Notes under the pieces: generated by a model | Told to the model about the DNA's origin: nothing | The model's input: only the letters and a program-made list of their open reading frames with translations | Database searches by the model: none | Assembly: GCA_963652495.1 (NCBI GenBank) | Contig: CAVJTU010000007.1 | Location: 1 to 64,000, forward strand | Origin: Anthropogastromicrobium sp963652495 | GTDB lineage: Bacteria > Bacillota > Clostridia > Lachnospirales > Lachnospiraceae | Direction of reading: 5' to 3' | Length of the DNA stretch: 64,000 nucleotides | Part shown: one piece after another, positions 33,203 through 42,038 of the stretch | How positions within the stretch are numbered: the stretch's first letter is position 1 | Layout of the letters: every line of letters starts with the position of its first letter | Program-made: the position numbers and the translations under genes

Positions 33203-34549
33203 ATGGGTAAGTATTTTGGAACGGATGGTTTTCGTGGTGAGGCCAATGTAGATCTGACCGTAGAGCATGCATTTGAGGTTGGTCGTTTTATTGGCTGGTA
33301 CTTTGGGAAGGAACATAAATGTAAGGTCGTAATCGGAAAGGATACAAGACGAAGCAGTTATATGTTTGAGTATGCGCTTGTTGCCGGACTGACTGCTTCC
33401 GGAGCCGATGCGTATCTTTTACATGTTACCACAACGCCAAGCGTATCCTATGTAGTTCGTACTGAAGATTTTGATTGTGGAATCATGATTTCTGCAAGCC
33501 ACAATCCGTTCTACGACAATGGAATTAAGCTGATCAACGACAAAGGCGAGAAGATGCAGGAATCAGTGATCAATGAGCTTGAGAAATATCTGGATAATGA
33601 CAAAAAGAATGTGCCGTATGCAGTAAAGGAAAATATCGGATGCACAGTAGATTATGCGGCAGGAAGAAATCGTTATCTGGGTTATCTGATGTCTCTGGCA
33701 CTATGTTCTTTTCGCAGCATGCGCGTTGGTCTGGACTGCGCGAACGGAAGTGCATGGATGATTGCAAAGAGCGTATTTGACGCACTCGGAGCAAAAACCT
33801 ATGTGATTAATAATGAGCCGGACGGAATTAATATCAATACAGAATGCGGCTCTACTCATATCGAAGGATTACAAGCACTGGTGAAGGAAAAGCATCTGGA
33901 TGTTGGATTTGCATTTGACGGCGATGCAGACCGCTGCCTGTGTGTGGATGAGAAGGGCGAGGTTGTCGATGGTGATGCCATTCTCTATATCTGTGGAAAG
34001 TACCTAAAGAACAAGGGTGAGCTGATTGACAATACGGTTGTTACTACCGTTATGTCCAACTTTGGTCTGTATAAAGCATTTGATGCGGTGGGTATTTCTT
34101 ATGAAAAAACAGCAGTTGGTGACAAATATGTATATGAGTGTATGAGTGAAAATGGATATCGTCTGGGCGGCGAGCAGTCCGGTCATATCATTTTCAGCAA
34201 ATATGCGGCAACCGGTGATGGCCTGATCACAGCGATCAAGATGATGGAAGTTATGGTATTGAGCAAACAGACAATATCTCAGCTAAGACGTGGTTTTATC
34301 GCATATCCGCAGAAGCTGACCAATGTTCGCGTAAAGGATAAGGCAGCAGCAAGAGAAGATGCAGATGTACAGGCAGCAGTGGCGCAGATTACAGAGGCAC
34401 TTGGGGACAGCGGCCGCATTCTTGTAAGAGAGAGCGGAACAGAGCCGGTGATTCGCGTTATGGTAGAAGCAAGCGATCCGGATGACTGCGAGAAGTACGT
34501 CAATCAGGTAGTTGAGGTATTGCGCAAAAATGCACATGTGAGAAAGTAA
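33203..34549 (+). CDS. glmM: Phosphohexosamine mutase, GlmM type
   Basis: Alpha-D-phosphohexomutase, predicted to turn glucosamine-6-phosphate into glucosamine-1-phosphate for peptidoglycan precursors. From the ATG at 33203 it has 448 aa, the normal GlmM length, and begins with the characteristic MGKYFGTDGFRG. The phosphoserine loop is MISASHNP near residue 95-102, the metal loop FAFDGDADRC near residue 236, and the phosphate-binding loop RESGTEPVIRV near residue 411. Upstream in-frame codons overlap the zinc-ribbon gene in another frame and are not needed. Phosphoglucomutase or phosphomannomutase activity is possible, as the subfamilies are close. Confidence 0.85.
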   Translation: MGKYFGTDGFRGEANVDLTVEHAFEVGRFIGWYFGKEHKCKVVIGKDTRRSSYMFEYALVAGLTASGADAYLLHVTTTPSVSYVVRTEDFDCGIMISASHNPFYDNGIKLINDKGEKMQESVINELEKYLDNDKKNVPYAVKENIGCTVDYAAGRNRYLGYLMSLALCSFRSMRVGLDCANGSAWMIAKSVFDALGAKTYVINNEPDGININTECGSTHIEGLQALVKEKHLDVGFAFDGDADRCLCVDEKGEVVDGDAILYICGKYLKNKGELIDNTVVTTVMSNFGLYKAFDAVGISYEKTAVGDKYVYECMSENGYRLGGEQSGHIIFSKYAATGDGLITAIKMMEVMVLSKQTISQLRRGFIAYPQKLTNVRVKDKAAAREDADVQAAVAQITEALGDSGRILVRESGTEPVIRVMVEASDPDDCEKYVNQVVEVLRKNAHVRK

Positions 34550-34571
34550 CGAACAGTTACGATTAATTTGA

Positions 34572-34646
34572 TGATACCAGGGTCAAAAGGTCAGAAAGCC
34601 GATGCAAGCTTGCTTGCAAGAGGATTTTTGACCCCTTGCCCCCAAC
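34572..34646 (+). repeat. TGATACCAG-family intergenic repeat
   Basis: Starts TGATACCAGGGTCAAAAGG, continues with the GATGCAAGCTTGCTTGCAAG core and ends in TTTTTGACCCCTTGCCCCC. It is the same as copy 1 at the window start (opposite orientation) for over 50 bp. Confidence 0.8.
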
Positions 34647-34687
34647 TGGAAAAATAAATAATAAATGCGAAAAGGGAGGAATAACGG

Positions 34688-35818
34688 ATGAAGATGCCGA
34701 TTATTGAGGCTTACCTGGATGACTTGATCAAAAACAGTACGCTTGATGTACCAGCATGGAATATTGAGGCGGCGAGAAAGGGCGGAAAGTCTGGTTGGAA
34801 TTATATCGATGGCTGCATGATTCTTGCAATGATCGAGACATGGAAGATTACCGGAGAAAAAAAATATATTGATTTTGCAGAGGCATATATTGATCATCGT
34901 GTGCAGGACGATGGTACGATTAAGGGTTATAATCCGGAAGATTACAATATTGATAATGTGAATGCAGGAAAGACGTTATTTTTACTGTATGATATAACCG
35001 GCAAGGAAAAGTATCGTAAGGCAATTGATGTAATTTATGGACAGCTTAAGGGACAGCCGAGAACAAAGGAAGGGAACTTCTGGCACAAGAAGATTTACCC
35101 GAATCAGGTCTGGCTGGATGGACTTTATATGGGACAGCCGTTTTATATGGAGTATGAGACACGCTTTAACAACAAGAAGAATTATCCGGATATTTTTAAT
35201 CAGTTTTTTAATGTTGTAAAAAATATGCGTGATGAAAAGACGGGACTGTATTATCACGCATATGATTCATCCAGAGAGATGTTCTGGTGTGGTCAGATAA
35301 CAGGTCTGTCGAAAAACTTCTGGCTGCGTGCGCTTGGCTGGTATTCAATGGCACTGCTTGATACGCTCGAGAAGGCGGATAAGACCTATCAGCCAGATTA
35401 TGACCGCTTAAAGCAGGTATTTGTTGATCTGATGGAATCCATGGTTAAATTTCAGGATGAGAGTGGCATGTGGTATCAGGTAGTCGATATGGGCGGCCGT
35501 GAGAAGAATTATCTGGAGACAAGTGGAAGTGCGATCATGGCATATTCTATGCTTAAGGGCGTGCGCCTTGGCTTTTTGCCGGAGCGGTTTCGTGAATATG
35601 GGAAAAAGGCATTCCATGGAATCTGCGAGCGCTACTTAAAGGAAAAGGATGGCCGTTTAAGTCTTGGCGGAATCTGTCTGGTAGCAGGTCTTGGGGGTCC
35701 GCAGAGGAGAGATGGCAGCTATGAGTATTACATGTCCGAGCCAGTGGTGGAGGATGATGCAAAGGGTGTTGGTCCGTTCCTGTTAGCTTATACAGAGCTT
35801 CGCCGATTGGATGATTGA
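34688..35818 (+). CDS. Unsaturated rhamnogalacturonyl hydrolase, GH105
   Basis: Cleaves the unsaturated galacturonyl residue from pectin fragments made by rhamnogalacturonan lyases. The 376 aa protein has no signal peptide, so it works in the cytoplasm on imported oligosaccharides. GH105 features are the (alpha/alpha)6-barrel pattern with the catalytic Asp in VWLDGLYMGQPF near residue 143, HAYDSS near 194 and FWLRALGWYSMAL near 215-227. GGGAGG precedes the ATG. No other pectin genes are in the window, so it is an isolated pectin function between glmM and a small protein. Confidence 0.9.
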   Translation: MKMPIIEAYLDDLIKNSTLDVPAWNIEAARKGGKSGWNYIDGCMILAMIETWKITGEKKYIDFAEAYIDHRVQDDGTIKGYNPEDYNIDNVNAGKTLFLLYDITGKEKYRKAIDVIYGQLKGQPRTKEGNFWHKKIYPNQVWLDGLYMGQPFYMEYETRFNNKKNYPDIFNQFFNVVKNMRDEKTGLYYHAYDSSREMFWCGQITGLSKNFWLRALGWYSMALLDTLEKADKTYQPDYDRLKQVFVDLMESMVKFQDESGMWYQVVDMGGREKNYLETSGSAIMAYSMLKGVRLGFLPERFREYGKKAFHGICERYLKEKDGRLSLGGICLVAGLGGPQRRDGSYEYYMSEPVVEDDAKGVGPFLLAYTELRRLDD

Positions 35819-35917
35819 GAAACATCAGTTTCTAAGCCTGGAAACAATTGAAAAGATAATGAGTGAAGCGAAACCAAAGTGAGCCATCGAAAAATGAAAA
35901 TGAAAGGCAGGGAAGCG

Positions 35918-36100
35918 ATGAAGGGAACATCTTGCGAGGAATGTACATATTTTGAGTATGATGAAGATGAAGAATCTTATGGATGTCAGTTCTTTTTTGA
36001 TGAGGACGATCTTGCAAGAGCAAGTCTTTATGGTGATCGTTATGTCTGCCCGCACTTTCAGTACCGGGACGAGTATCGAATCGTAAGAAAGCAAATATAA
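35918..36100 (+). CDS. Small Cys-rich acidic protein (DUF6472-like)
   Basis: A 60 aa protein beginning MKGTSCEECTYFEYDEDEE, with Cys residues at positions 6, 9, 22 and 48, a very acidic middle, and a PHFQYRDEYRI-like end. It resembles small Lachnospiraceae proteins grouped as DUF6472, probably metal binding. I chose the ATG at 35918 behind AGGGAAG; a GTG at 35879 would add 13 residues. Function unknown. Confidence 0.65.
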   Translation: MKGTSCEECTYFEYDEDEESYGCQFFFDEDDLARASLYGDRYVCPHFQYRDEYRIVRKQI

Positions 36101-36191
36101 TTCACAACAGCAGTTCAAAGATTTCAATGAGTTTTTACTCTGAAAAATTGAAACAGATGCTGTAAAAAGGCATAATGGCAGAAAAAAACTA

Positions 36192-36220
36192 TTGTCAATT
36201 TCAAGAAGCCGTGGTAGAAT
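36192..36220 (+). promoter_or_regulatory. Promoter of the T-box / thrS transcript
   Basis: TTGTCA at 36192-36197, 17 bp, TAGAAT at 36215-36220. Confidence 0.7.
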
Positions 36221-36237
36221 AGCCCTTGAAATTTAAA

Positions 36238-36470
36238 GGCAATGACGGAAAGAGTAGTGCAGAGAAAACATTCAGAGAGAATCGTGTATGGTGGAAGCGG
36301 TTTATGGGAATCCTGTACGAAGACCATTCCTGAGCTGCGCGCAGAAGAAGCTGACATAGGATAGGCTTTGAAGCGTTGCCGTGCTGCTGCGTTATAAGCA
36401 AAGAGTGAAAGATAAGGTGGAACCGTGCTTTGGCACCCTTAGGTATGTGACGTACCTATGGGTGCCTTTT
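36238..36470 (+). promoter_or_regulatory. T-box riboswitch, threonine specifier (ACC)
   Basis: Stem I begins near GGCAATGACGGAAAGAGTAGT. The specifier context is ACGAAGACCATTCC with ACC at 36323-36325. The T-box AAGGTGGAACCGTG is at 36414-36427, and a terminator pairs GGCACCC (36432) plus AGGTA with TACCT plus GGGTGCC, ending TTTT. Controls thrS by tRNA-Thr charging. With the promoter it fills the 448 bp gap before thrS. Confidence 0.93.
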
Positions 36471-36548
36471 CTGTTTCACCTGTTGTCACGAATGGAAAAC
36501 AACTGTTAAGAAAAGACAAAAATCAAAAAGAATCAAGAGGAGATCAAA

Positions 36549-38306
36549 ATGGTAAACTTTAAAGAAGATGAAGCTTTAAAAACATTGAATCATTCCTGCG
36601 CCCATCTGATGGCACAGGCAATCCGTCACCTGTATCCGCAGGCAAAGTTCTGGGTAGGACCAGTTGTCGCAGAAGGCTTCTACTACGATGTCGATTTCGG
36701 TGATCATGCATTCAAGGAAGAGGACATGGCTGCGATCGAGAAAGAGATGAAGAAGATTGCAAAGAGAGGCTTCAAGATCGTCCGCAAGGAAATCTCCAAG
36801 GAAGAAGCAATGGAAATGTTCAAGGATGATGAATACAAGCTGGATCTGATTTCCAATCTGGAAGATGGAACGATCTCCTGCTATGAGCAGGGTGATTTCA
36901 CCGATCTGTGCCGTGGACCTCATGTTGACAATGTAAAGCTTTGCCGTTATTTTAAGCTGTTAAAGCATTCCGGTGCGTACTGGAAGGGTGACAAGAACAA
37001 TAAGGTTCTCCAGAGAATCTACGGTGTATGTTTCCCGACTGCTGAGGAGTTAGAGGAGCATTTGAAGCTTCTTGAGGAGGCAAAGGAGAGAGATCACAGA
37101 AAGATCGGTAAAGACATGAATCTGTTCATGGTAGATGATCTGGTAGGCCGCGGCCTTCCGATGTTCCTTCCGAAGGGCTATGTAATCTGGCAGGAGTTAG
37201 AGAACTATATTAAAGAGAAGGAAAGAAAACTCGGCTATCTGCACGTAATGACGCCTTGTGTCGGCACTGTAAACCTGTACAAGACTTCCGGTCACTGGGA
37301 TCATTACAAGGAGAACATGTTCCCGGCAATGGAAGTGGATGGTGAATCTTTCGTTCTTCGTCCGATGAACTGCCCGCATCACATGATGATCTATGCAAAC
37401 CGTATGCATTCCTACAAGGATCTGCCGATTCGTATCGGTGAGATCGCGCACGACTTCCGTTATGAGTCCAGCGGTACCTTAAAGGGCATTGAGAGAGGAC
37501 GTCATTTCTGCCAGAACGATGCTCATCTGTTTGTAACACCAGAGCAGATCAAGGATGAGTTCTCCAGAGTTGTTGACCTGATCTTCAGCACCTACAAAGA
37601 TTTTGGTATTACCGATTATCGCTGTGTTCTGTCTCTTAGAGATCCGGAAAACAAGACAAAGTATCACGATGATGATGAGATGTGGAACAAGGCAGAGAAT
37701 GCACTTAGAGACGTTATGAATGACCTTGGAATCGAGTACACAGAGGAGATCGGTGAGGCTGCATTCTATGGCCCGAAGCTGGATGTAAACGTAAAGCCGG
37801 CTGTTGGAAATGAGTATACCCTGTCTACCTGCCAGCTTGATTTCTGTCTGCCGGCAAAGTTCCAGCTGACTTATATCGACAAGGACGGTGAGAGAAAGAC
37901 TCCTGTTGTTCTGCACAGAGCAATTCTTGGATCGCTTGACCGTTTCATGGCTTATATCCTTGAGGAGACAAAGGGAAATCTGCCGACATGGCTGGCTCCG
38001 GTTCAGGTAAAGGTTATGCCTGTTAAGACCGATAACGAGGAGCTGATGGAGTATGCAAGACAGATCTGCGAGAAGCTTGAGGATCGCAATGTTCGTGTTG
38101 AACTGGATGACAGAGCGGAGAAACTTGGCTATCGTATGCGTGAGGGACAGGTTCAGAAAGTTCCGTATCTGCTTGTAATCGGATTCAACGAGATGGAGAA
38201 TCAGTCCGTTTCCTACAGACTGCACGGTGAGATGAATACCACAACTGTTGGTTTGGATGAGTTTGTTGAGAAGATCCATGAGGAAATCAAAAATAAAGTA
38301 AGATAA
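36549..38306 (+). CDS. thrS: Threonyl-tRNA synthetase without TGS domain
   Basis: Charges tRNA-Thr. The 585 aa protein starts directly with the editing domain (HSCAHLMAQAI near residue 16, CRGPHV near 122), so the N-terminal TGS domain of about 60 residues found in most bacterial ThrRS is absent. The catalytic core has motif 2 FRYESSGTL and the zinc ligands Cys in MNCPHH, His in NDAHLF and His in VVLHRAILGS. The segment after motif 2 (KGIERGRHFCQ) differs from the common HGLxRVRGFTQ. A C-terminal anticodon-binding domain follows. AGAGGAG precedes the ATG. The T-box confirms the amino acid. Confidence 0.95.
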   Translation: MVNFKEDEALKTLNHSCAHLMAQAIRHLYPQAKFWVGPVVAEGFYYDVDFGDHAFKEEDMAAIEKEMKKIAKRGFKIVRKEISKEEAMEMFKDDEYKLDLISNLEDGTISCYEQGDFTDLCRGPHVDNVKLCRYFKLLKHSGAYWKGDKNNKVLQRIYGVCFPTAEELEEHLKLLEEAKERDHRKIGKDMNLFMVDDLVGRGLPMFLPKGYVIWQELENYIKEKERKLGYLHVMTPCVGTVNLYKTSGHWDHYKENMFPAMEVDGESFVLRPMNCPHHMMIYANRMHSYKDLPIRIGEIAHDFRYESSGTLKGIERGRHFCQNDAHLFVTPEQIKDEFSRVVDLIFSTYKDFGITDYRCVLSLRDPENKTKYHDDDEMWNKAENALRDVMNDLGIEYTEEIGEAAFYGPKLDVNVKPAVGNEYTLSTCQLDFCLPAKFQLTYIDKDGERKTPVVLHRAILGSLDRFMAYILEETKGNLPTWLAPVQVKVMPVKTDNEELMEYARQICEKLEDRNVRVELDDRAEKLGYRMREGQVQKVPYLLVIGFNEMENQSVSYRLHGEMNTTTVGLDEFVEKIHEEIKNKVR

Positions 38307-38366
38307 ACAGGCAAGACAGTTGTTTTAATTGTCAGGCTCCGTGAAAATATCGAATGTGAGTTGAAA

Positions 38367-38413
38367 TGATACCAGGGTCAAAAGGTCAAAATGCCTTTTG
38401 ATCCCAAAATCTT
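38367..38413 (+). repeat. TGATACCAG-family repeat, short form
   Basis: TGATACCAGGGTCAAAAGG is followed directly by the hairpin TCAAAATGCCTTTTGA and CCCAAAATC. It joins the left end of the full element to the hairpin block seen at 24314. Confidence 0.7.
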
Positions 38414-38440
38414 GAAATAAGACAAAGTAACGAAAGAAAG

Positions 38441-38483
38441 AGAAGCACCAATTGGGAAAAAACTCAATGGCGCTTCTTTTTTT
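38441..38483. terminator. Bidirectional terminator between thrS and a convergent regulator
   Basis: AGAAGCACCAATTG pairs with CAATGGCGCTTCT around an A-rich loop, with seven to eight Ts after it. It overlaps the stop of the minus-strand gene. Confidence 0.85.
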
Positions 38484-39219
38484 ATTCTCGTATTTTTGTC
38501 AATACAACACCGTACTTGATCCAATTTTTCATTTCTTCCTCGTTGTACGGGTCGATATAAAAGGCTTCTCCGTAGCCGTTGATCGGTTCGAGAATCCTGG
38601 GAATCTGTTGAACAAAGCGCCGCAGATAGGCGCAGCCATTTTTCTTATTTATAAAAATGGCTGTGTCACCATCGCGGGGAGGGCGTCTGGATATGAGCAG
38701 GATATCGCCCATATAATAAATTGGGTTTAAATGGTTGGATGTAATTTCAACACCGATATGGATTTGCGAACCGTATCGCTTGCGACAGGAACTGATATTT
38801 ATTTTGCGGATGTTAGCAGAATCCCAAATCATACCGTCTTCACAGTTACCAGTTGGAATGATTACGGTGAGCAAGTCTGTAGGAACACATTCCTTGTCCT
38901 GGTTGACAAAATCCAGCTCAAAATCAATAATGCCTTCCACGAAGTTCCGTTGAGAAGGTGACAATTTTAAAAATTTTGAAAATACGGATAACTCAGGTGT
39001 AGGAGAGTCAAAAAATTCAAAGAGCGGTTTTCCGGTAAGCTCATACAGATAGTGTGCAAGGAAAAGATTTGGACGGCGATACTGACCTGCAATCAGCTTT
39101 TTATAATTGGATGCAGACATGTCTAGCTTTTCTGCCATTTGAGCCTGTGTTAAATCGAGATGTACGCGCTCTTTTTCCAGATTTTCAATAAAATGAGATA
39201 AAAGTTCATGCTGTGTCAT
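38482..39219 (-). CDS. HTH regulator with inactive S24-like C-terminal domain (A)
   Basis: A 245 aa regulator. An N-terminal Xre-type helix-turn-helix (LTQAQMAEKLDMSASNYKKL, about residues 23-42) is followed by a linker and a C-terminal domain with the LexA/CI peptidase fold pattern: SNHLNPIYYMGDILLIS, DGDTAIF and YLRRF. The catalytic Ser of S24 peptidases is replaced by His in this motif and the catalytic Lys by Arg, so self-cleavage is not expected. I start at the ATG at 39219; upstream in-frame codons begin with TTG and lack a ribosome site. It faces away from a similar regulator at 39499 with 279 bp between. Confidence 0.78.
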   Translation of the reverse strand: MTQHELLSHFIENLEKERVHLDLTQAQMAEKLDMSASNYKKLIAGQYRRPNLFLAHYLYELTGKPLFEFFDSPTPELSVFSKFLKLSPSQRNFVEGIIDFELDFVNQDKECVPTDLLTVIIPTGNCEDGMIWDSANIRKINISSCRKRYGSQIHIGVEITSNHLNPIYYMGDILLISRRPPRDGDTAIFINKKNGCAYLRRFVQQIPRILEPINGYGEAFYIDPYNEEEMKNWIKYGVVLTKIRE

Positions 39220-39307
39220 AAAATGTTCAGTCACTTTCGTATAGTATTCGGTACTTCTGTATATATGCAGAATAATTAACAATGTAATTTTTAGTCACCC
39301 TACTACA

Positions 39308-39329
39308 AGATACATATGATATGATATCT
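39308..39329. promoter_or_regulatory. Imperfect palindrome between divergent regulators
   Basis: AGATACATAT, G, ATATGATATCT: ten-base arms with one bulged base. Centrally placed between the two regulator genes, it is a candidate operator for one or both. Confidence 0.4.
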
Positions 39330-39498
39330 CCATTCCTAAAGGGTAACTATCAGAATTTCACCGTGAAATCTCGTATTTTGTGTATCGCTGCAAGTATTTT
39401 TGAATAGTTGCTTGATAAGTTGTATTTGTTAGTCTGCATGACAATAGAATACTTCAAACTGGAAAAAATGACAAGAGTAAAGTGGGAGGAAATGTACA

Positions 39499-40176
39499 GT
39501 GATTGATAAAAGGCTAAAAGTAATGATGAACAAAAAAGGATTGACACTGGAGGCACTGTCTGATTTGTCCAATGTCCCTCTGGAAACGATTCGTAATATT
39601 CTCTATAGAAGAGCAAAAAATCCAAGAATAGACACGATTCTTGCACTTAGCCGTACACTGAATGTGTCGATAGAGAGTCTGATAGGAGAAAGTCCGTGTG
39701 AAGAAGAGGAGGAACTTTTGTTTGCATATCGTGAGAGTGGAGAACATGGAAAGAAATTTATTCGCGCAATTGCACAGATCGAAGCACAGTGGCAGTCTGG
39801 AATGGCGACGAATGATGGTCGTGAGATTCCCTGTTTGGTTCCGACAGCAGCAGAGACATCGGATGGAGCCGCATTTTCAAGTTTTGATGTGGAGCATGTG
39901 AAAACGTCATGTGAAAATGCATATATGGCGGTACGTCTGCCGAATGATCATTTTTCACCAAGGTATTGTAAAAATGATGTATTGCTGCTGTCGGATAAGT
40001 TCCCAACGGAAGGTGAAAATGCGCTGTTTTTATATGATCATCGCCTGTATTTTCGTCAGTTTCATATCTTAGAAAAGGGATATTCATTAAATACAATCAA
40101 TGGAAGAGGTATTCCACTGCATTTCAGGAGAATGGACAGATGCCGTTTAATCGGAACGTGCATGGCAGTACAGTAG
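39499..40176 (+). CDS. HTH regulator with inactive S24-like C-terminal domain (B)
   Basis: A 225 aa regulator of the same design as the divergent neighbour. The helix-turn-helix covers residues 13-45 (LTLEALSDLSNVPLETIRNI). The C-terminal S24-like domain has NDHFSPRYCKNDVLLLS, GENALFLY and YFRQF. Again His stands where the nucleophilic Ser should be and Arg where Lys should be. It starts with GTG at 39499 behind GGGAGGA. The two proteins are only distantly similar, so they are old paralogues rather than a recent duplication. No phage genes are near. The target is unknown; the SulP gene 180 bp downstream is one candidate. Confidence 0.78.
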   Translation: MIDKRLKVMMNKKGLTLEALSDLSNVPLETIRNILYRRAKNPRIDTILALSRTLNVSIESLIGESPCEEEEELLFAYRESGEHGKKFIRAIAQIEAQWQSGMATNDGREIPCLVPTAAETSDGAAFSSFDVEHVKTSCENAYMAVRLPNDHFSPRYCKNDVLLLSDKFPTEGENALFLYDHRLYFRQFHILEKGYSLNTINGRGIPLHFRRMDRCRLIGTCMAVQ

Positions 40177-40280
40177 GGTTGTCCATCGAAGAGTTTTATA
40201 TAGAACGTTTTATTCTGCAGTTGGTTTTGTACAAAATCAAATACATCGCGAAAATTACCCTTTATCCCGGCAAAAACAGA

Positions 40281-40309
40281 TAGACAGTCAATATCTGACA
40301 TGCTACAAT
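40281..40309 (+). promoter_or_regulatory. Candidate promoter of the SulP gene
   Basis: TAGACA, 17 bp, TACAAT. The start would lie about 40 bp before the ATG. Confidence 0.55.
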
Positions 40310-40355
40310 GCTTCCCGTGTGTGTCAAAAAGACGCACAAAGAGGGGGATATTTTA

Positions 40356-42023
40356 ATGGAAGATCTCAAACCGATGCTGTTTACCTGTTTGAAAAAATAT
40401 TCAAAGGAACAGTTCATCAAGGATCTGATTGCCGGAATTATCGTGGCAATCATTGCGCTGCCGCTGTCCATTGCGCTGGCGCTTGCATCTGGCGTAGGAC
40501 CGGAGCGAGGAATCTATACGGCGGTCATCGCCGGCTTTGTCATTTCTTTTTTGGGAGGAAGTCAGGTGCAGATCGCAGGACCGACGGCTGCATTTGCAAC
40601 TATCGTAGCAGGAATCGTGGCAAATCAGGGAATGGACGGACTGGCTGTGGCAACAATTCTGGCAGGAATCATTCTGATCATTATGGGATTTTGCCGTCTT
40701 GGTACGCTGATCAAGTTCATTCCGTACACGATCACGACTGGCTTTACTGCCGGTATCGCAGTGACGATCGCCATCGGACAGCTGAAGGATTTCTGCGGTG
40801 TGACCATTCCGGCAGGGATGCCGACCATTGAGACGATGGAAAAGCTGGAAGGTTTTCTGGCAGGAATCGGGACACTCAACTGGCATGCTGTTTTTGTCGG
40901 TGCTGTATGTCTGGCGATTCTGATTTTAATGCCAAAAGTGAAGGTACTTGCAAAGATTCCACCGTCACTCGCAGCAGTAGCAGTCGGTATTTTGATGGTA
41001 AAAGTGCTTCCGATTCACGTAAATACGATCGGTGATCTGTATACGATAAGCAGCAGCCTTCCGACTTTTCATTTGCCGTCACTTAGTCTGGATGTAATTC
41101 AGAAGGCACTGCCGAATGCATTTACTATTGCAATTTTGGCAGCAATCGAGTCACTTCTTTCCTGTGTTGTGGCAGATGGTATGATCAATGGAAATCATCG
41201 CTCCAACATGGAGCTCGCCGCACAGGGTGCAGGAAATGTAGCATCGGCACTGTTTGGAGGAATCCCGGCGACAGGAGCGATTGCGCGTACCGCAGCCAAC
41301 ATCAAGAATGGCGGCCGTACACCGGTGGCAGGAATGGTTCATGCGATTGTGCTGTTTCTTGTACTTCTTGTGCTGATGCCATATGCAGGATGGATTCCAA
41401 TGCCAACCATCGCAGCCATTTTGTTTATCGTTGCATACAACATGTGCCAGTGGCGTCCGTTTGTGCGTCTAATAAAGACAGCACCAAAGAGTGATATCGC
41501 CGTGCTTATCATCACATTTGTGCTGACTGTCGTATTTGATCTTGTAGTTGCAATCGAGGTAGGCATGGTATTGGCATGCCTGCTATTTATGAAACGAATG
41601 AGTGATGAGACTGGCGTGCGCAACTGGAGGCATACCGAGGAAATCTCCGATGAGACTCGCGAAGCCGAGAAAGCACGTATGCGTGACATTCCGATTTCCA
41701 TCAGCGTATGTGAGATCACAGGGCCGCTGTTTTTCGGTGCAGCAGATCAGATCGGCTTGATTTCTGTAACAAAGAATACAAAATGCCTGATTCTTCGTAT
41801 GAGAAGTGTTCCGGCACTCGACAGTACTGCAATGAACTCACTGGCAGCACTGTATGAAAGTTGTCTGAAAAAGAATATTACGCTTGTCTTATCTCACGTA
41901 AACGATCAGCCGATGCGTGTCATCCGAAAAGCAGGATTTGATACCCTGATCGGAAAGGATAACTTCTGTCCGAACATCGATGCTGCGATCGCAAAGGCAG
42001 AGAAGATTGTAAAAGAAAAGTAA
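40356..42023 (+). CDS. SulP family anion transporter with STAS domain
   Basis: Membrane carrier for sulfate, bicarbonate or dicarboxylates. The 555 aa protein has about ten to twelve hydrophobic segments in residues 20-420 with the SulP signature region ALPLSIALALASGVGPERGIY (split over residues 34-54) and GGSQVQIAGPTAAF near residue 66. A cytosolic STAS domain follows from about 450 (LRMRSVPALDSTAMNSL). I start at 40356 behind GAGGGGG; an upstream in-frame ATG overlaps the promoter. The substrate cannot be read from sequence. It ends 15 bp from the convergent trpF. Confidence 0.9.
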   Translation: MEDLKPMLFTCLKKYSKEQFIKDLIAGIIVAIIALPLSIALALASGVGPERGIYTAVIAGFVISFLGGSQVQIAGPTAAFATIVAGIVANQGMDGLAVATILAGIILIIMGFCRLGTLIKFIPYTITTGFTAGIAVTIAIGQLKDFCGVTIPAGMPTIETMEKLEGFLAGIGTLNWHAVFVGAVCLAILILMPKVKVLAKIPPSLAAVAVGILMVKVLPIHVNTIGDLYTISSSLPTFHLPSLSLDVIQKALPNAFTIAILAAIESLLSCVVADGMINGNHRSNMELAAQGAGNVASALFGGIPATGAIARTAANIKNGGRTPVAGMVHAIVLFLVLLVLMPYAGWIPMPTIAAILFIVAYNMCQWRPFVRLIKTAPKSDIAVLIITFVLTVVFDLVVAIEVGMVLACLLFMKRMSDETGVRNWRHTEEISDETREAEKARMRDIPISISVCEITGPLFFGAADQIGLISVTKNTKCLILRMRSVPALDSTAMNSLAALYESCLKKNITLVLSHVNDQPMRVIRKAGFDTLIGKDNFCPNIDAAIAKAEKIVKEK

Positions 42024-42038
42024 TCGTTTCCGAATAGG

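Noticed and set aside
38482..40176. Prophage repressor/antirepressor pair
   Set aside because: Two CI-like regulators face away from each other, but no integrase, replication or structural phage genes lie nearby.
40319..40831. A 170 aa alternative frame inside the SulP gene
   Set aside because: Arg/Gly/His-rich +1 frame of a conserved carrier; no independent ribosome site.
40401..40886. A 161 aa reading frame antisense to the SulP gene
   Set aside because: Arg/Ser/His/Cys-rich, typical of antisense to a membrane-protein gene; no start signals.
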